A DNA stretch of 64,000 nt from Verrucomicrobiota bacterium (GTDB taxonomy: Bacteria > Verrucomicrobiota > Verrucomicrobiia > Limisphaerales > J093): positions 186,001-250,000 of the forward strand of contig JAOSKK010000034.1 of the NCBI GenBank assembly GCA_027493615.1, given 5' to 3'. Of this stretch, positions 1 to 10,671 are shown in pieces; position 1 is the stretch's first letter, and every line of letters starts with the position of its first letter. Made by a program: the position numbers and the translations under genes. Under the pieces are notes generated by a model. The model was not told the DNA's origin. It saw only the letters and a program-made list of their open reading frames with translations, and made no database searches.

Positions 1-1008
1 GCCCTCGGGACATATCCCCCGCCAGTGACGGGCGTCCAACCGCACGGTCCCCGGCGCTGCAAGCCGGAACCGCAGCCGGAAGCTCCCATCCCGGCCCGTC
101 GCGGCCGCCGCCACCTTCCGACGCTCCGCCACGGCCAGCACCAAGGCGCCGGCCACCGGCCCGCCGCCTTCATCCCGGACCTGCCCCGTGACCACCGCGT
201 ACGCCTTGACCGCCTCCGGCCCCGGCACCTCCTCCAGCACCACCCGCGCCTCGCCCCGCAACCGGACACCCCCGCCATCCTCCACCGGCTGGGCCTCGGC
301 CTCCGGTTCAAAGGTCGCGGCGAACACCAGCCCGGGCTCGTCCCGCGTCACCCGTCGAAACCGGTCACGGCGGATCTCCTCGAGTGTGCGCACGTAATTC
401 CACACGCGGAACTCATCGATCAGCCCCTTGAAGATCGGTTCGCGATCTACTTCGGTCACCGACTTCCCCAGGTACGCCGGGCCGTCCGGAGCCACCTGGC
501 TGAAGCCACGCGCGTAACGGTTCAACGGCTCCAATGCCACGCCGTCCAGGACCAGCCGCATCCCCTCACCGCCCGCGATGGCCGCCACGTGATGCCATTC
601 GCCGGCACGGAGCACATCCGCCGCTTCAACCCACTGCCAGCCTTCCCGCGGATCGCTGATCACGAAACCCAACCCGTTGTCGTTCCGGCTGCAGAGGCTG
701 ATGTCGCGGCGGGGTTGGCCATAGTTGAAGACCCGACGAATGCTCCCGAATTCGTCCCAGCACACCCAGCACTCGATCGTGGCGTTGGTCAACGAGGTGA
801 ACGGGATCAATGGCAGCTCCGCGTAGGCGCCGCTGCCCCGCAGTTCCAGGACGTGGTTCGGCGTCGGCATCGCTGGCGGCACCACCGGCGTGTCCGGCGT
901 TGCCGCCAACCCGCTTGCCACCCAAACCAGCCACGCCCAGGCCCAGGCCCGCGATCCCGGCTTTCGCCGGAAGTCGGGTCGCTCACGCGAATGAGTGCAG
1001 CGCCTCAT
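1..1008 (-). CDS. Secreted LamG-domain protein with carboxypeptidase-regulatory-like domain (3' end outside window)
   Basis: Reading the minus strand from the ATG at 1008 gives 336 codons without a stop to the window edge. Residues about 15-35 form a Trp/Ala/Val-rich signal-like stretch. Residues about 40-220 form a laminin-G/concanavalin-like fold, with typical pieces such as IECWV, GEWHHVAAI and GLIDEFRVWNYVRT. A second beta-rich segment starting near VVTGQVRDE resembles a carboxypeptidase regulatory-like domain. Such proteins are exported and often bind glycans or act as surface adhesins. The GH5 gene lies 30 bp upstream on the same strand, so the two could be co-transcribed. The C-terminal architecture is unknown. 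Confidence 0.75.
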   Translation of the reverse strand, partial: MRRCTHSRERPDFRRKPGSRAWAWAWLVWVASGLAATPDTPVVPPAMPTPNHVLELRGSGAYAELPLIPFTSLTNATIECWVCWDEFGSIRRVFNYGQPRRDISLCSRNDNGLGFVISDPREGWQWVEAADVLRAGEWHHVAAIAGGEGMRLVLDGVALEPLNRYARGFSQVAPDGPAYLGKSVTEVDREPIFKGLIDEFRVWNYVRTLEEIRRDRFRRVTRDEPGLVFAATFEPEAEAQPVEDGGGVRLRGEARVVLEEVPGPEAVKAYAVVTGQVRDEGGGPVAGALVLAVAERRKVAAAATGRDGSFRLRFRLAAPGTVRLDARHWRGICPEG

Positions 1009-1038
1009 AATGATGAAGGCACCAACCCGCCCTCCGCG

Positions 1039-2139
1039 TCAGCCCTGACGCAGCATCTCCAGCATCGCCCGGTCCAGCTTGTGCCCCCGCCAATCTTCGT
1101 AACCCACATCGGTCCTGCCACTGTCCAGGACACCGAAGCTGCCCCGGAAGTTCCACAAAGCCCAACCCCAGCCGGTCTCCTGCCACAGGGACAGGAAATC
1201 CTTCATCCACGCGAGCGCCACACGGTGCGGTGTCTGGTTGTACGCCCCCCACTCCCCAACGTGCACGCCTACGCCCTGACGTTCGAGGTCCTGCCAGGGT
1301 CCGATGATCTCCCGGCGCAGCCGGTCCCGGTCCCAAACGTCTCCTTCCTTGAGCCGGAGGGGCCAAGACGGTTCCGGCCAGTTCTGGCCGTTCACCCAAC
1401 TCGCCCCGTGGTGGCTGACCCGCATCGGGTCGTAGCCCCGCGTGCTCTGTCCGAGGCCGAGCGGGATCAGCCCGGGCACGGGTTGCCGCCCCCAGCGCAA
1501 GCCGTCGGCGATGATCAGCCGCTGCGGGTCCTCGGCCCGGATGGCCTCGACCAAACGCGTCACCACCCGGACATAATCCGCCTCCGGCAGATCTTTCGGT
1601 TCGTTGAGCAGGTCGAAGCTGAGCCGGGCATTCGGAATGCCCCGGTAGCGCTTCGCGAAAGCCGCCCAATGATGCGCACAGACCTCGAGGGCTTCCGCGT
1701 CCTTCCACAAGTCCAGCGGTTCCGCCGGTGGATTCACGCAATAGCCGGGGGCTCGATGGAAGTTCAGGTTCACGTGCACCCCGTGGCGACGGCCGAATTC
1801 GACGGCCTCGTCGATGTGCTTGAGCTCGGGTTCGCGCAACACCCGCCAGTCGGCGGGATCCGTCCAGCACCGATACGACAGGGGCAGACGCGCGAAATCG
1901 AAGCCCCAGCCGGCCATCCACTCGAAGTCCGACTCGCGGAAGGGCGGATTGCCGCCGGCCCGGTGCGTGAACTTCTCCAGGAGGTTGAACCCGCGCCAGC
2001 GCGGGAGCTTGCGGGCCGAAGGTTCCGCCAACGTGGGCTTCGGAACCTCGGCGCTGCGGACCGTGGAGGCGGTGAGGCCCGCCACACCCAAACTGGCGGT
2101 GGCGGCGAGGAATTCGCGGCGGTTCAGGGACGGCTGCAT
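1039..2139 (-). CDS. Tat-exported glycoside hydrolase family 5 (cellulase-type) enzyme
   Basis: The 366-residue product opens with a twin-arginine leader (RREFLAATASLG), so export in folded form is likely. The mature part is a TIM barrel. The segment FDLLNEPKD carries the expected acid/base Glu, and VGEWGAYN carries the expected nucleophile Glu of GH5. HHGASWV and WALWNFRG fit conserved substrate-binding strands. GH5 enzymes cleave beta-1,4 linkages in cellulose, mannan or related glycans; the exact substrate is not visible. The frame is intact, unlike many neighbours. It points away from the large plus-strand gene at 2310, leaving about 170 bp for divergent promoters, where I recognise no clear box. 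Confidence 0.88.
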   Translation of the reverse strand: MQPSLNRREFLAATASLGVAGLTASTVRSAEVPKPTLAEPSARKLPRWRGFNLLEKFTHRAGGNPPFRESDFEWMAGWGFDFARLPLSYRCWTDPADWRVLREPELKHIDEAVEFGRRHGVHVNLNFHRAPGYCVNPPAEPLDLWKDAEALEVCAHHWAAFAKRYRGIPNARLSFDLLNEPKDLPEADYVRVVTRLVEAIRAEDPQRLIIADGLRWGRQPVPGLIPLGLGQSTRGYDPMRVSHHGASWVNGQNWPEPSWPLRLKEGDVWDRDRLRREIIGPWQDLERQGVGVHVGEWGAYNQTPHRVALAWMKDFLSLWQETGWGWALWNFRGSFGVLDSGRTDVGYEDWRGHKLDRAMLEMLRQG

Positions 2140-2309
2140 AGCGGTCCGAGCCTGCGCCGATCCGGGTCCGCTGGCCAGCGCAGAACGCGATCAGGTCCGA
2201 GGCTCGCCTCAGCCGGCGCTGCCAGCGCCCGCTTCACCGGCTCGCCGCTTGCGCGGCGCGAACAAACAGCCTTCTCACCAGGTCCCGAACAGCGTTCAAT
2301 CGCGCGCGC

Positions 2310-5300
2310 ATGGACATGACGCGAAAGGCCATCCTCGCCGCCTCGCTGGCGCTCTCCGCCCTCCTCCACTCCCAGTCTGTCCCCCCGAGCTTCGAAGGGG
2401 CGCGATGGATCTGGTTCTCGCGCGAGCCCATGCCCATCACCACCGCACAGAGCTTCCCCGGGGCGCCAACTACTTCCGCGCCACGCTGACCGTGCCGCAG
2501 CTCACGACGCTCGAGTCGGCCGAGCTGCTGATCACCGCCGACAACCTGTTCTCGGTCTACGTCAACGGCCAGCTCGCCGGGGAGAGCGAGGCCGACCCAA
2601 ACGCCTGGGGCAATCCCAAGCGATTCGACGTCGCCCACTTGCTGGCCCCCGGGCGCAACGTCGTCGCCGTCGAAGCGATCAACACCATGCCGGGTCCCGC
2701 GGGCCTGCTCGTGAAGCTCGAAGCCCGGCCTGCCGCCGGACCGGCCCAGGTGCTGGTCTCGGACGCCGCCTGGCTGAGCACGGATCAGGAAACGCCCGGG
2801 TGGGAACAACCCGCCTTCGACGACGCCGGCTGGCGGGCCGTGCACGTGGCCGGCGACTACGGCGTCGCCCCCTGGGGGCGCGTCGCGGTCCGCTCGACTC
2901 CCGTGCGAGCGGGCGAACCGCTGGATGAGCGCCGACAGCAGATGCGGCAGGCGCTCGAAGCTCTCAAGGAAGCTGCCCGGCTCGGGGTGGGGGTCGGGCC
3001 GCGCCCGGTCCGGGAAACCACGCCGCCGTCCGATTACCCGTGGCCAGAGGGCGTGGTGTTCGTGGGCGACGACTGCAGCCTGTACCGGCCGGCCAATCAC
3101 ACCGGCACCAGTGCCGACAGCCTGACGGTCACCACGTTCAACCCGCATCATACCCGCGCCTTCCCGGAACACGACCTGCCAGCTCCGATCAAGATAGGGC
3201 GCAAGCTGCTCGCGCTCCGACCCGCGCGGCCCGGTGTGGCGCCCGAGGTGCTCCTCGACGCGGGCCAGGGCGCACTCGGTTCGCCCAGCGTGTCCTTTGA
3301 CGGGCGGTCGGTCTTCTTCTCGATGGCCAGGGCCGGCGAGGCCTTCTTCCACCTGTACCGGCTCTCGGTGGAGGAGGGCGAACTCGAACGCCTCACCGAC
3401 GGTCCGTTCCATGACCTGGATCCGGCGGAGCTGCCCGATGGCCGGGTCGTGTTTGCCTCGACGCGGATCGGAACATTCGAGGAATACCATCAACCGCCTT
3501 CGCGGGCGCTGTTCGTCCTGCCCGCCCGCGGCGGCCCCCCGCAACCGCTCACCCACACGTTCATCTTCGACAACGAGCCGGAGGTCCTGGCGGACGGACG
3601 CCTCTTGTTCCTCCGTTCGGATAACTTCTTCGACCGCGGCAAGGTGGAGACCCTGCTCCATGCGGTGCATCCGGATGGCACGGGAGGGTACACCGAGTTT
3701 GGACTCGAACTCGGACCCGAATACGGGGATCGCCTGCGCGCCTTCAATTGTGGCAGTCCGGCACCGCTGCCAGACGGCCGCGTCGCCTTCGTGACGGGCG
3801 CGAGCATCGCTGTCGGCCGGCCGGGTTGCGCCGCCCGGGACCTGAAGCATCTGCGGATCGAGGCGGCCGATGTCGCGGCGTTGCCAGACGGGCGCCTGCT
3901 CTGCACGGTTGTGGGTCGCACTCCCCTGGACGCCGCCCGGCAACAAGGCCGGCGGCCGAACCCCAACTACCGGTTTGAGCAACTCGCGCTGGTGGACCCG
4001 GACGACCCGGCGGAAGGGGGCGGTGATCGTCTTCGACTCCGGAGGTGACCCCATTCATTCCCCGGTGTTCCTGGGGCCGCGGCCGCGCCCGCCGCAGTTG
4101 GAAGCCAAGGTGGACCCGCGCCGGGCCGACGCCTTGCGCGCGACCGGCGTCCTGTTCTGCCAGAACGCCCGCCTGACGCAAAAGACGACGGCGGGCTGGA
4201 GCCACGTGCGCGCCATCCGCGTCCTCGCGGGCAAGGGGTTGACGGTGCGTTCCTCCCATTCGTACATCGTCCATGCCGGCAGCGAGGTCACCGGAGTTGG
4301 GCACGGTCCCGCTCGCGCCGGACGGTTCCTTCGCCATCGAGGTGCCGGCCGACACGGCCATCGCCCTCCAGGCGGTGGATGCCGAGGGTCGTTCCGAGCT
4401 CAACGAAATGTCCTGGATCTACGTGCGTGCCGGGGGAAACGCGGGGCTGCGTCGGCTGCCATCAACCGCGCCAGGTCGCTCCGCCCAGCGACGGGGCCAC
4501 GATTCAGGCGCTGCGGACCCAACCGCTCCGTTTGCTGGGTCAGGGCCGGCCGCATCGGTTCCGGGGTAACAACGCGGCCGTGACCGGCCTGATGGAACTT
4601 CAGTTTGACCGGTACCGCGAGGTGGCGGGACTCAATCGCCACACCGAAGCCCGCCCTGCCGAGGCCACGGGTCGGGAGACGGTGCAGGCCTTGATCACGC
4701 AGCTCGAGGGTCGGGATCCGGAACCTCGCATCTCGGCGGCGCAACGCCTCGCGATCTTCCGGGATCCCACGGCGGCGCCCGCCCTGGCAGGAGGCCTGCG
4801 TGCGGAAGAACGCGAGGCCCGCGTGGCGGCGGCGTTCGCGCTGGCCACCTGTGGCACCCGCGCCTCGGTATCGGCCCTGCTGGAGGCGCTGGAGGACACC
4901 GACCCGCTGGTGGCACAGGCGGCCGCCGTGGCGATCGAGAATCTCACCGGTCATCCGCTGGCGTTCAACGCCTTCACCAGCGACGGTCACCGCCTCGAAC
5001 AAGCGCGCGCCTGGCGACGTTGGTTCGAACTCAACAACTGGGACACCATCGAGGCCCGATTGGTGGCACGACTGCTCGAGGGGGACCGCGACCAGGCCCG
5101 CCGCGCGGCGGTGGCCCTGGGCCGCATCGGGGGACCCGCCGCGCGCGAGGCGCTTCGCCGCTACCTGACCCGCGAACGCGCGCACAACCCGTATCCGGAG
5201 TGGCGTCAGCAACATCAAGGCGATGCGACCCGGTTCAACGCTCATTCTGCGGCCAACCCGCGCACCCTGCAGGCCGCCACGCGAGCCCTGGGCTACCTGC

Positions 5301-6385
5301 AGGACGGCGACGCCGTCGCCCTGCTCGCCGAGGTCGCCGGGGACCACACCGACCCGGCCACCGCGAACCTCTTCCTGGCCGAGGCTGCCATCGAAGCCCT
5401 GGGCCGAACGGGCGCGCCGGAGGCCGAGGCGGCCTTGATCCGGCTGTTTGGGCGGCTGCCCGATTATCCGGAACACACCCGCTGGTACGGCGATCACGAT
5501 GCCTTGATCGCCTGCCACGCTGCCCCGGTTCATTACTTCATTACGGAGGCGCTGGACGCCCTGGGCTCAACGCGCGCCGTCGAAATTGTCCCGCACCTCA
5601 TCCGGTCGGTGCCCACCGACACGGACCGCCGCCCTCTTTCTGGAGAACGACGACTGCGAAACGCTCATCGGCCGGGTGCTGCGTCGCACCGGCGCCGAGG
5701 CCGCCGTGGTCGAGACGTGCCTGGCCCTGCTCGGAGACCCCACGGCCACGCCGATCGATGAGATCGCGCACGCGCTCGCCCGCACCCACCCGGCTTGGGG
5801 GGCAAACCTGATCCCGACCACCGCGCGGCCCAGATCCTCTCCCTGACGTGTCGCGACCGCCGCTTCGAGCCGCGCCTGCGCTCGGCACTCGAGCGGTATT
5901 GCGCCTTGGAGACCGATATCCCGCGCGTGTTCGACACGGGGATCCCTGTCGTGACCAAGCTCCCGGCCAAACACTGGGTTTGTTTCTATCTGGCGCGAGC
6001 GCTGGGGAACCTGGCCGACCCACGCTCGGCAGACGCCCTGTTGACGGCACTCGAACAGTCCCTGCCCGAGGCGGCGTCCGGACGGCCGGATCCGCTGGGG
6101 CCGGGGGTGTTGTTTCTGCACAATGACCTCACGCCCTGTTGGCGGGCGGCGGTGGCGTGGGCCCTGGGGCGGCTGGGCGACCAGCGGGCGGTGCCGGTGC
6201 TGCTGGGCATTGTGCGGGACCTGGACAATGCCCCGGACACGCGCCAGGCCGCGGCGGAGGCCCTCGGACGGCTTGCGGACCCAGCCACCCGCGCAGTTCT
6301 GCGGCAACTGGGAACGGGCTACCCGGAGATCTCCACCCGCCGCGCGCTGCTGGAGGCGGCCGGAGAGGTCAGGGAACCTTACTAA
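2310..6385 (+). CDS. HzsA-related secreted protein: galactose-binding-like domain, beta-propeller, c-type haem site, HEAT repeats (frameshifted)
   Basis: This is one gene of about 1,350 codons, read by joining three frames. Shifts lie near 2460, 4020, 4300, 4435, 5625 and 5800, several beside G or C runs. In order it has a signal peptide; a jelly-roll domain (ANYFRATLTV, FSVYVNGQLAG) like rhamnosidase N-domains; a PD40-type propeller (DGRSVFFS, LPDGRVVFAS); a segment with GTVPLAPDGSF and the haem motif CVGCH; and HEAT repeats from about 4680 to the end. The stretch before CVGCH matches the family named after hydrazine synthase subunit A, whose Verrucomicrobial members have no proven reaction. 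It is probably a periplasmic redox or scaffold protein. Start ATG 2310, or 2316. Confidence 0.72.
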
Positions 6386-6468
6386 CCAGGTCACAACTTG
6401 GATGACACCTGGGATTCCGGACTGGCCGCAACAAGGCCCAAGAAACGCACTATTGCCTGACCCCGAAG

Positions 6469-6867
6469 ATGAATGAACGGGAGCTGGAATTGACACGGCG
6501 GCTGGCGGCGCTGGGCGTCCGGGAAGAGGACCTCGAGGAGACGTTCGTCCGTTCCGGAGGCCCCGGCGGACAGAACGTCAACAAGACCGCAACGTGCGTG
6601 GTGCTGCGCCATCGCCCTACCGGCACGCTGGTGAAATGCCAGACCACCCGCCACCAGGGCGCCAACCGCTGGCGCGCGCGCGAGTTGTTGGTGGCCAAGC
6701 TCGAGGACCGCGCCCGCGCCCGCGCCGCCGCGGAGCAGGCGCGCCGCGAGAAGCTCCGCCGCCAAAAGCGCCCGCGAAGCCGGGCCGCGAAGCAACGCAT
6801 GCTGGCCGATAAGGCACATCGGGCCCAGGTCAAAGCAGTGCGGCGCCGGGTCGAAAACGACGCGTAG
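6469..6867 (+). CDS. Peptide chain release factor-like protein with RF-1 (GGQ) domain
   Basis: This 132-residue protein carries the GGQ loop (SGGPGGQNVNKTATCV) that hydrolyses peptidyl-tRNA in class I release factors. Codon-recognition domains are absent. A long Arg/Lys-rich tail follows (RREKLRRQKRPRSRAAKQR), as in ArfB/YaeJ-type rescue factors, where a basic tail sits in the empty mRNA channel of stalled ribosomes. Ribosome rescue is therefore the likely role. It may instead be one of the uncharacterised short RF-like proteins common in this phylum, so no symbol is given. The frame is intact. It starts 83 bp after the preceding gene. Confidence 0.85.
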   Translation: MNERELELTRRLAALGVREEDLEETFVRSGGPGGQNVNKTATCVVLRHRPTGTLVKCQTTRHQGANRWRARELLVAKLEDRARARAAAEQARREKLRRQKRPRSRAAKQRMLADKAHRAQVKAVRRRVENDA

Positions 6868-6910
6868 CCGCGCCGCTCCCGCCGCCGGTGGCGTTCCGGT
6901 TCGCCGTCGT

Positions 6911-7010
6911 TCTCCATGAACCGGGCACGAAAAGCGGGGGTGAACCCCCGCACTCCAGACGCTTCGCGAGTGGCAGGGGCCGCCCGTTCCGCGCGAAGCG
7001 TCTGGAGCCG
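6911..7010 (+). repeat. Palindromic intergenic repeat, family E
   Basis: The arms CTCCAGACGCTTCGCG (6953-6968) and their exact reverse complement (6992-7007) form a 16-bp stem. A smaller hairpin around GGGGGTGAACCCCC lies just upstream. A near-identical copy is at 51282-51384, and a longer relative with 34-bp arms is at 18526-18625. It occupies the region upstream of the NDH-2 gene. Confidence 0.85.
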
Positions 7011-7089
7011 CCCTAACCCCATCCTGGCGCCTCGCCTGCCCGACCGGACGCACATTTGCACCCTGGGCACCTTGCGGCACTCTAGCCAC

Positions 7090-8606
7090 GTGGAGCCTTC
7101 CCCTCCCCACATCGTCGTGCTCGGAGCCGGTTTTGGCGGGCTGACCTTCTGCAAGGCGTTCCGCCATCCACGCGCCCGCGTGACCCTCGTGGACCGCCAG
7201 AACCATCATCTCTTCCAACCGCTTCTCTACCAGGTGGCGACCGCCGGGCTGTCGGCGCCGGACATCGCGGAGCCGGTGCGCTCGATCCTGTCCCGGCACC
7301 GGAACGTGACCGTCTTGCTGGATGAGGTGCACAGTGTTGACCTGGCCGCGCGCCGGGTCCGGTGCGCGCATAACACCCTCGACTACGACTACCTCGTCCT
7401 CGCGCTCGGGGGCACCACCAGCTACTTCGGTCATCCGGAGTGGGAACGCTTTGCGCCCGGTCTCAAGTCGCTCGACGACGCGCTGCGGATCCGCCGCGAG
7501 GTGCTGCTGGCCTTCGAGCGCGCCGAGAACGAGCCGGACCCGCGGGAGCAGCAGCGTCTGATGACGGTAGCCGTGGTGGGCGGCGGACCCACGGGGGTCG
7601 AGCTGGCGGGCGCGTTCGCCGAACTGGCGCGCCATGTGTTGCGGCGCGATTTCCGGCGGGTCGATCCCTCCCGGGCCCGGGTGATCCTGATCGAGGCAGG
7701 GCCGCGCATTCTGGGGCATCTCTCCGCCCGACTGTCCGCCAGCGCGGAGCGACAGCTCGAGCGTCTGGGTGTGGAGGTCCGTCGGCAAACCCTGGTCCGC
7801 GACATTGGCGACGGCTACCTGGACCTCGCCGGCGGCCAACGGCTTGAGGCGGGCAACATCATCTGGGCGGCCGGGGTGGGCGGCAACCCGTTGACCCGCC
7901 AACTCGGCGTCGAACTGGACCGCGCGGGACGCGTCAAGGTTGAGCCCGACCTCAGTGTGCCCGGGCATCCCGAAGTGTTCGCCATCGGCGATCTCGCGCT
8001 GGTGCTGCGCGAAGACGGTTCACCCGTGCCGGGCGTCTCGCCCGCGGCGATGCAGATGGCCCGGCATGTCGCGCGCCTGATCGAGCGCGCCCTGGAACCT
8101 TCGCATGAACCCGGGGTACGGACGTCCCGCCGGCCCTCTCCTGTGGTGCAGGCTGCCGGCCTGCCCTCCCCCTGTGGTGCAGGCTGCCAGCCTGCAGCCC
8201 ACGCCGGCCCAAGACAGACCGGCCGATTCTCACCTTCCCGTCCCCCCGACCCGCCTTCCGCTACCGGGACAAGGGCACGATGGCCACCATCGGACGGTCC
8301 GCGGCGGTGGCTCAACTGGGGCGGCTCGAGTTCAACGGGTTCCTGGCGTGGCTCGCCTGGCTGCTGGTGCACCTGATCTTCCTCATCGGCTTCGACAACA
8401 AGCTCGGGGTGCTCCTGCAGTGGACCTATTCCTACTGCACCTACCGGCGCGGCGCGCGCATCATCACGGGGCTGGAAACGCGCCCGAACCCGGTGCTGTT
8501 TACCAGTGTCCGAACCGGTTCGTCGGCGGCGGCAGATCCGTCGGGTACACGAGATACACGGTGTTCTCCGACACCGCCCAGGCCTGCGCCAGGTTCGCCC
8601 GCGTAA
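7090..8606 (+). CDS. ndh: Type II NADH dehydrogenase (NDH-2), one frameshift
   Basis: A single-subunit, non-proton-pumping NADH:quinone oxidoreductase of the respiratory chain. The FAD dinucleotide motif is at the N-terminus (VVLGAGFGGL), the NADH motif in the middle (VAVVGGGPTGVELAG), and FAIGDLA precedes the C-terminal region. A frame change beside the C run near 8235 is needed to reach KGTMATIGRSAAVA and the hydrophobic membrane anchor (FLAWLAWLLVHLIFLIGF). About 40 residues between the FAD domain and this segment derive from two copies of repeat family A and have no family counterpart. GTG 7090 is chosen because any earlier start lies inside repeat E. The 3' end overlaps the convergent C39 peptidase gene by about 107 bp. 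Confidence 0.85.
8141..8198 (+). repeat. Two copies of repeat family A inside ndh
   Basis: GTGGTGCAGGCTGCCGGCCTG and a second copy with GCCAGCCTGCAG stand 30 bp apart. Each is a small hairpin (GCAGGC pairing with GCCTGC). They are translated in the ndh frame. Other family A copies lie at 15910-15975, 31966-31990, 39639-39666, 44736-44770 and 58970-59004. Confidence 0.8.
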
Positions 8607-9592
8607 ACTCCCGCCGGATCTCGTGCCGCGTCCCGGGATCATTGACGATCACGTCGCCCCGGTTGGTGAATCCGCGCACCACCACGAGATGGCCGTCGGA
8701 GCGATCCCGCGGCTGACCGCGCAGCAGGTTGTACGACACCGACACCGCCACGGGCACGCCCGCCGCCACCCAATCCTCGAGCTCCGCCACGTCGCTCAGC
8801 CGCGTCACGTACGCGCGCAACCCGGGGAAAGCGCCGGCGAAGGCGGTGTTGAAGGGCCAATTGCCTGTGCCCGGCCATTGCGGATCGTGAACAGCCCGGG
8901 CCACCTCCGGCACGTCCACGGCGAGTTCCGGACGACCGAGCCGCTCGGACCAGTACGCCAGCAGCATGGCGAGACTCGTCGGGCTGCACCACGCCGACAC
9001 GCCCTCCGGATAGACCACCTGGGTGCGCTCGGGCACCGGCAACTCGCGCCCCCAGGCGGCCTGGTTCGGCGGCAGCGCCTCCCGGGACCCTCCGCGCTTC
9101 AGCAGGCTCAGCCCGAGAAACCGCAGCCGCGGCTGGATCTCTGCCGACACGCCCGACAGCGTGACGCGGAGCTGCACCGTCCGCGCCGGTTCACGCAGCA
9201 CCAGCGTGTCCGTCTGCACCTCACCGTGTTCGTCCTTCTGGCCGGGGACGCTTTCCCGGGGATGCCCGGCCGGATCGCTGGCCCACAGGCCCAGCACGTA
9301 GAAGCGCGTGGGCGGTGACGGATCGAGCCGGCGCAACTCGAACTTCAACCCCTGTCCCAGGAGGCGTCGCGGCATTCCAGGACAGCACCGCTTCGTCCCA
9401 GGCAATCGCCGGCCGAATCGGCGGAGAAACGAGCACCCGCTGGCCGGCCCTCTCCCCCGTCTGGCTCTCCCAATCCGCGAACCGATCCCAACTGAGAAAC
9501 TGCCGCCCCCGGTGTTCCGCGGCTTGGGCCGCCACCACCCCGTTCAGACCGACGCAGCAGGCCAGTCCCGACAAGCACCAGGTAAGCCTCAT
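8500..9592 (-). CDS. Secreted C39-family cysteine peptidase-like protein, one frameshift
   Basis: From ATG 9592 there is a signal peptide (LSGLACCVGLNGVVAAQA), then a beta-rich accessory domain. After a one-base shift near 9355 comes a papain-like fold of the C39_2 type. The Cys is in AWCSPTSLAMLLAYW, the His in DGHLVVVRGF, and the Asn/Asp in VNDPGT. These fit the Cys-His-Asn/Asp catalytic set. The family includes bacteriocin-leader peptidases fused to transporters, but this protein stands alone and looks exported. Its start overlaps the rhomboid stop by 4 bp, so the two genes are probably translationally coupled. The substrate is unknown. Confidence 0.8.
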
Positions 9593-10493
9593 GGATTTCC
9601 ACGGCTGAGGGCGAGCGCCCAGCAGATCGCAGCCAACACGATGGCGGTGGCGCCCGCCAGGCGGTCGGCCCGCGTGCCCCCGCCATGGCGTTCCGGCAGC
9701 AGGTTCAACAGCACACCCAGCCCCAAGCCCCCGATGAACCCCCCGGTGTGTGCCACCACATCACTCCGCGGGCTCAGCCCCAGGAGCACGAACAGGAGGA
9801 CGCCCGCGAGCACCCCCGTCAACCACGCACGCCGCGCCGCCAACGGATGCCGCCACAGCGCCAGCGATTGCACGGCGAGCAACCCCAGCGCGCCCATCAC
9901 GACGCCCGACGCCCCCAGGCCCCGGTACGGTGCCGCGTGAAACCCCAAGCCCGCCACGTTGCCGATTGCGCCCGCCACAAACGTCGTCAACAGCGCCCAA
10001 CCCGCCCCGTACCGGCCCATCGCCAGGCCCAACACCACGATGCCAGTGGACACGTTCGCCGCCAGATGCCCCACATCCGCGTGCAGCATCGTGGCCGTGA
10101 ACAACCGCCACCATTCGCCGGTTGCCGGGACCGTGTGGCTCATGGCCCCAACCGCCTCGAGATTGCCCCCGCCGGCCTCTGCCAGCCAGTGCATCGCGAT
10201 CATCACCCAGCACCACGCCAGCACCCCCAGTGGAAGGTCACCCCCCACTCGCGCCACTGCTGTCGCAAGGCCCAGCGCCGATTCTCCAGGCGGTACTGCC
10301 GGATGGTGGCCACCGCCGCCGCCTGTTGCTCCGTGCTCACGAGTAATACCCAGCCCAGACCGCCTTCCTGGAAATCAATCGTGACCTCGATGCCCTGGCT
10401 CGCCAGCGCCAGACTCCAGTCCATCGCCTGCCGACGCGATCGCGTCGGAATCGCCACCCACGGCGGTGGGGCGGTTGGCTGGTCAGCGGACAC
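9589..10493 (-). CDS. Rhomboid-family intramembrane serine protease with N-terminal cytoplasmic domain, one frameshift
   Basis: Residues about 1-85 form a small soluble domain (PTRSRRQAMDWSLALASQGI). After a shift near 10220, six or seven membrane segments follow. The catalytic Ser lies in GLGASGVVMGALG and the His in VAHTGGFIGGLG, giving the usual Ser-His dyad in helices 4 and 6. WWRLFTATMLHADVGHLAAN is the typical loop-1 region. The protein should cut transmembrane helices of unknown substrates in the inner membrane. It lies directly upstream of the secreted C39 peptidase with a 4-bp overlap, so a joint proteolytic role is possible. Confidence 0.83.
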
Positions 10494-10540
10494 CGAGGGG
10501 AAGTTCCAAGTTCAAAGCGCAACGCTCAAGGGAAGCGTCC

Positions 10541-10575
10541 TGTTCCGTTCGGACCTGCTCGGTAGCCATGAACCG
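10541..10575 (+). repeat. Repeat family G copy
   Basis: A segment containing TTCGGACCTGCTC and CCATGAACC. It matches, in inverted orientation, the hairpin at 61898-61949 next to the IS110-family element. It abuts the cyclase-like remnant. Confidence 0.6.
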
Positions 10576-10671
10576 GAAAGCGCCGGCAAACCAGAGGGCC
10601 AGCGCACGGGAGCCCACCCTGTCGGTGAACAGGATGGCGGCCAGCTTGCGGTGCTCGATGGTGGCCTTCAC
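10573..10671 (-). pseudogene. N-terminal remnant of a class III adenylate/guanylate cyclase
   Basis: The first residues read MKATIEHRKLAAILFTDRVG. This closely follows the opening of class III nucleotide cyclases of Verrucomicrobiota and proteobacteria, usually HRKLAAILFTDMVGYS, which contains the first metal-binding Asp. Homology stops within about 25-30 residues, and the rest runs into repeat G. The catalytic domain is missing, so this is a broken gene start left by a deletion or insertion. Its ATG overlaps the vapC stop. Confidence 0.6.

Noticed and set aside
25..2319. Very long plus-strand open frame covering the first 2.3 kb
   Set aside because: It is the complement of the LamG and GH5 genes, which show signal peptides and catalytic motifs on the minus strand; the plus-strand reading is Pro/Arg/His-rich with no family features.
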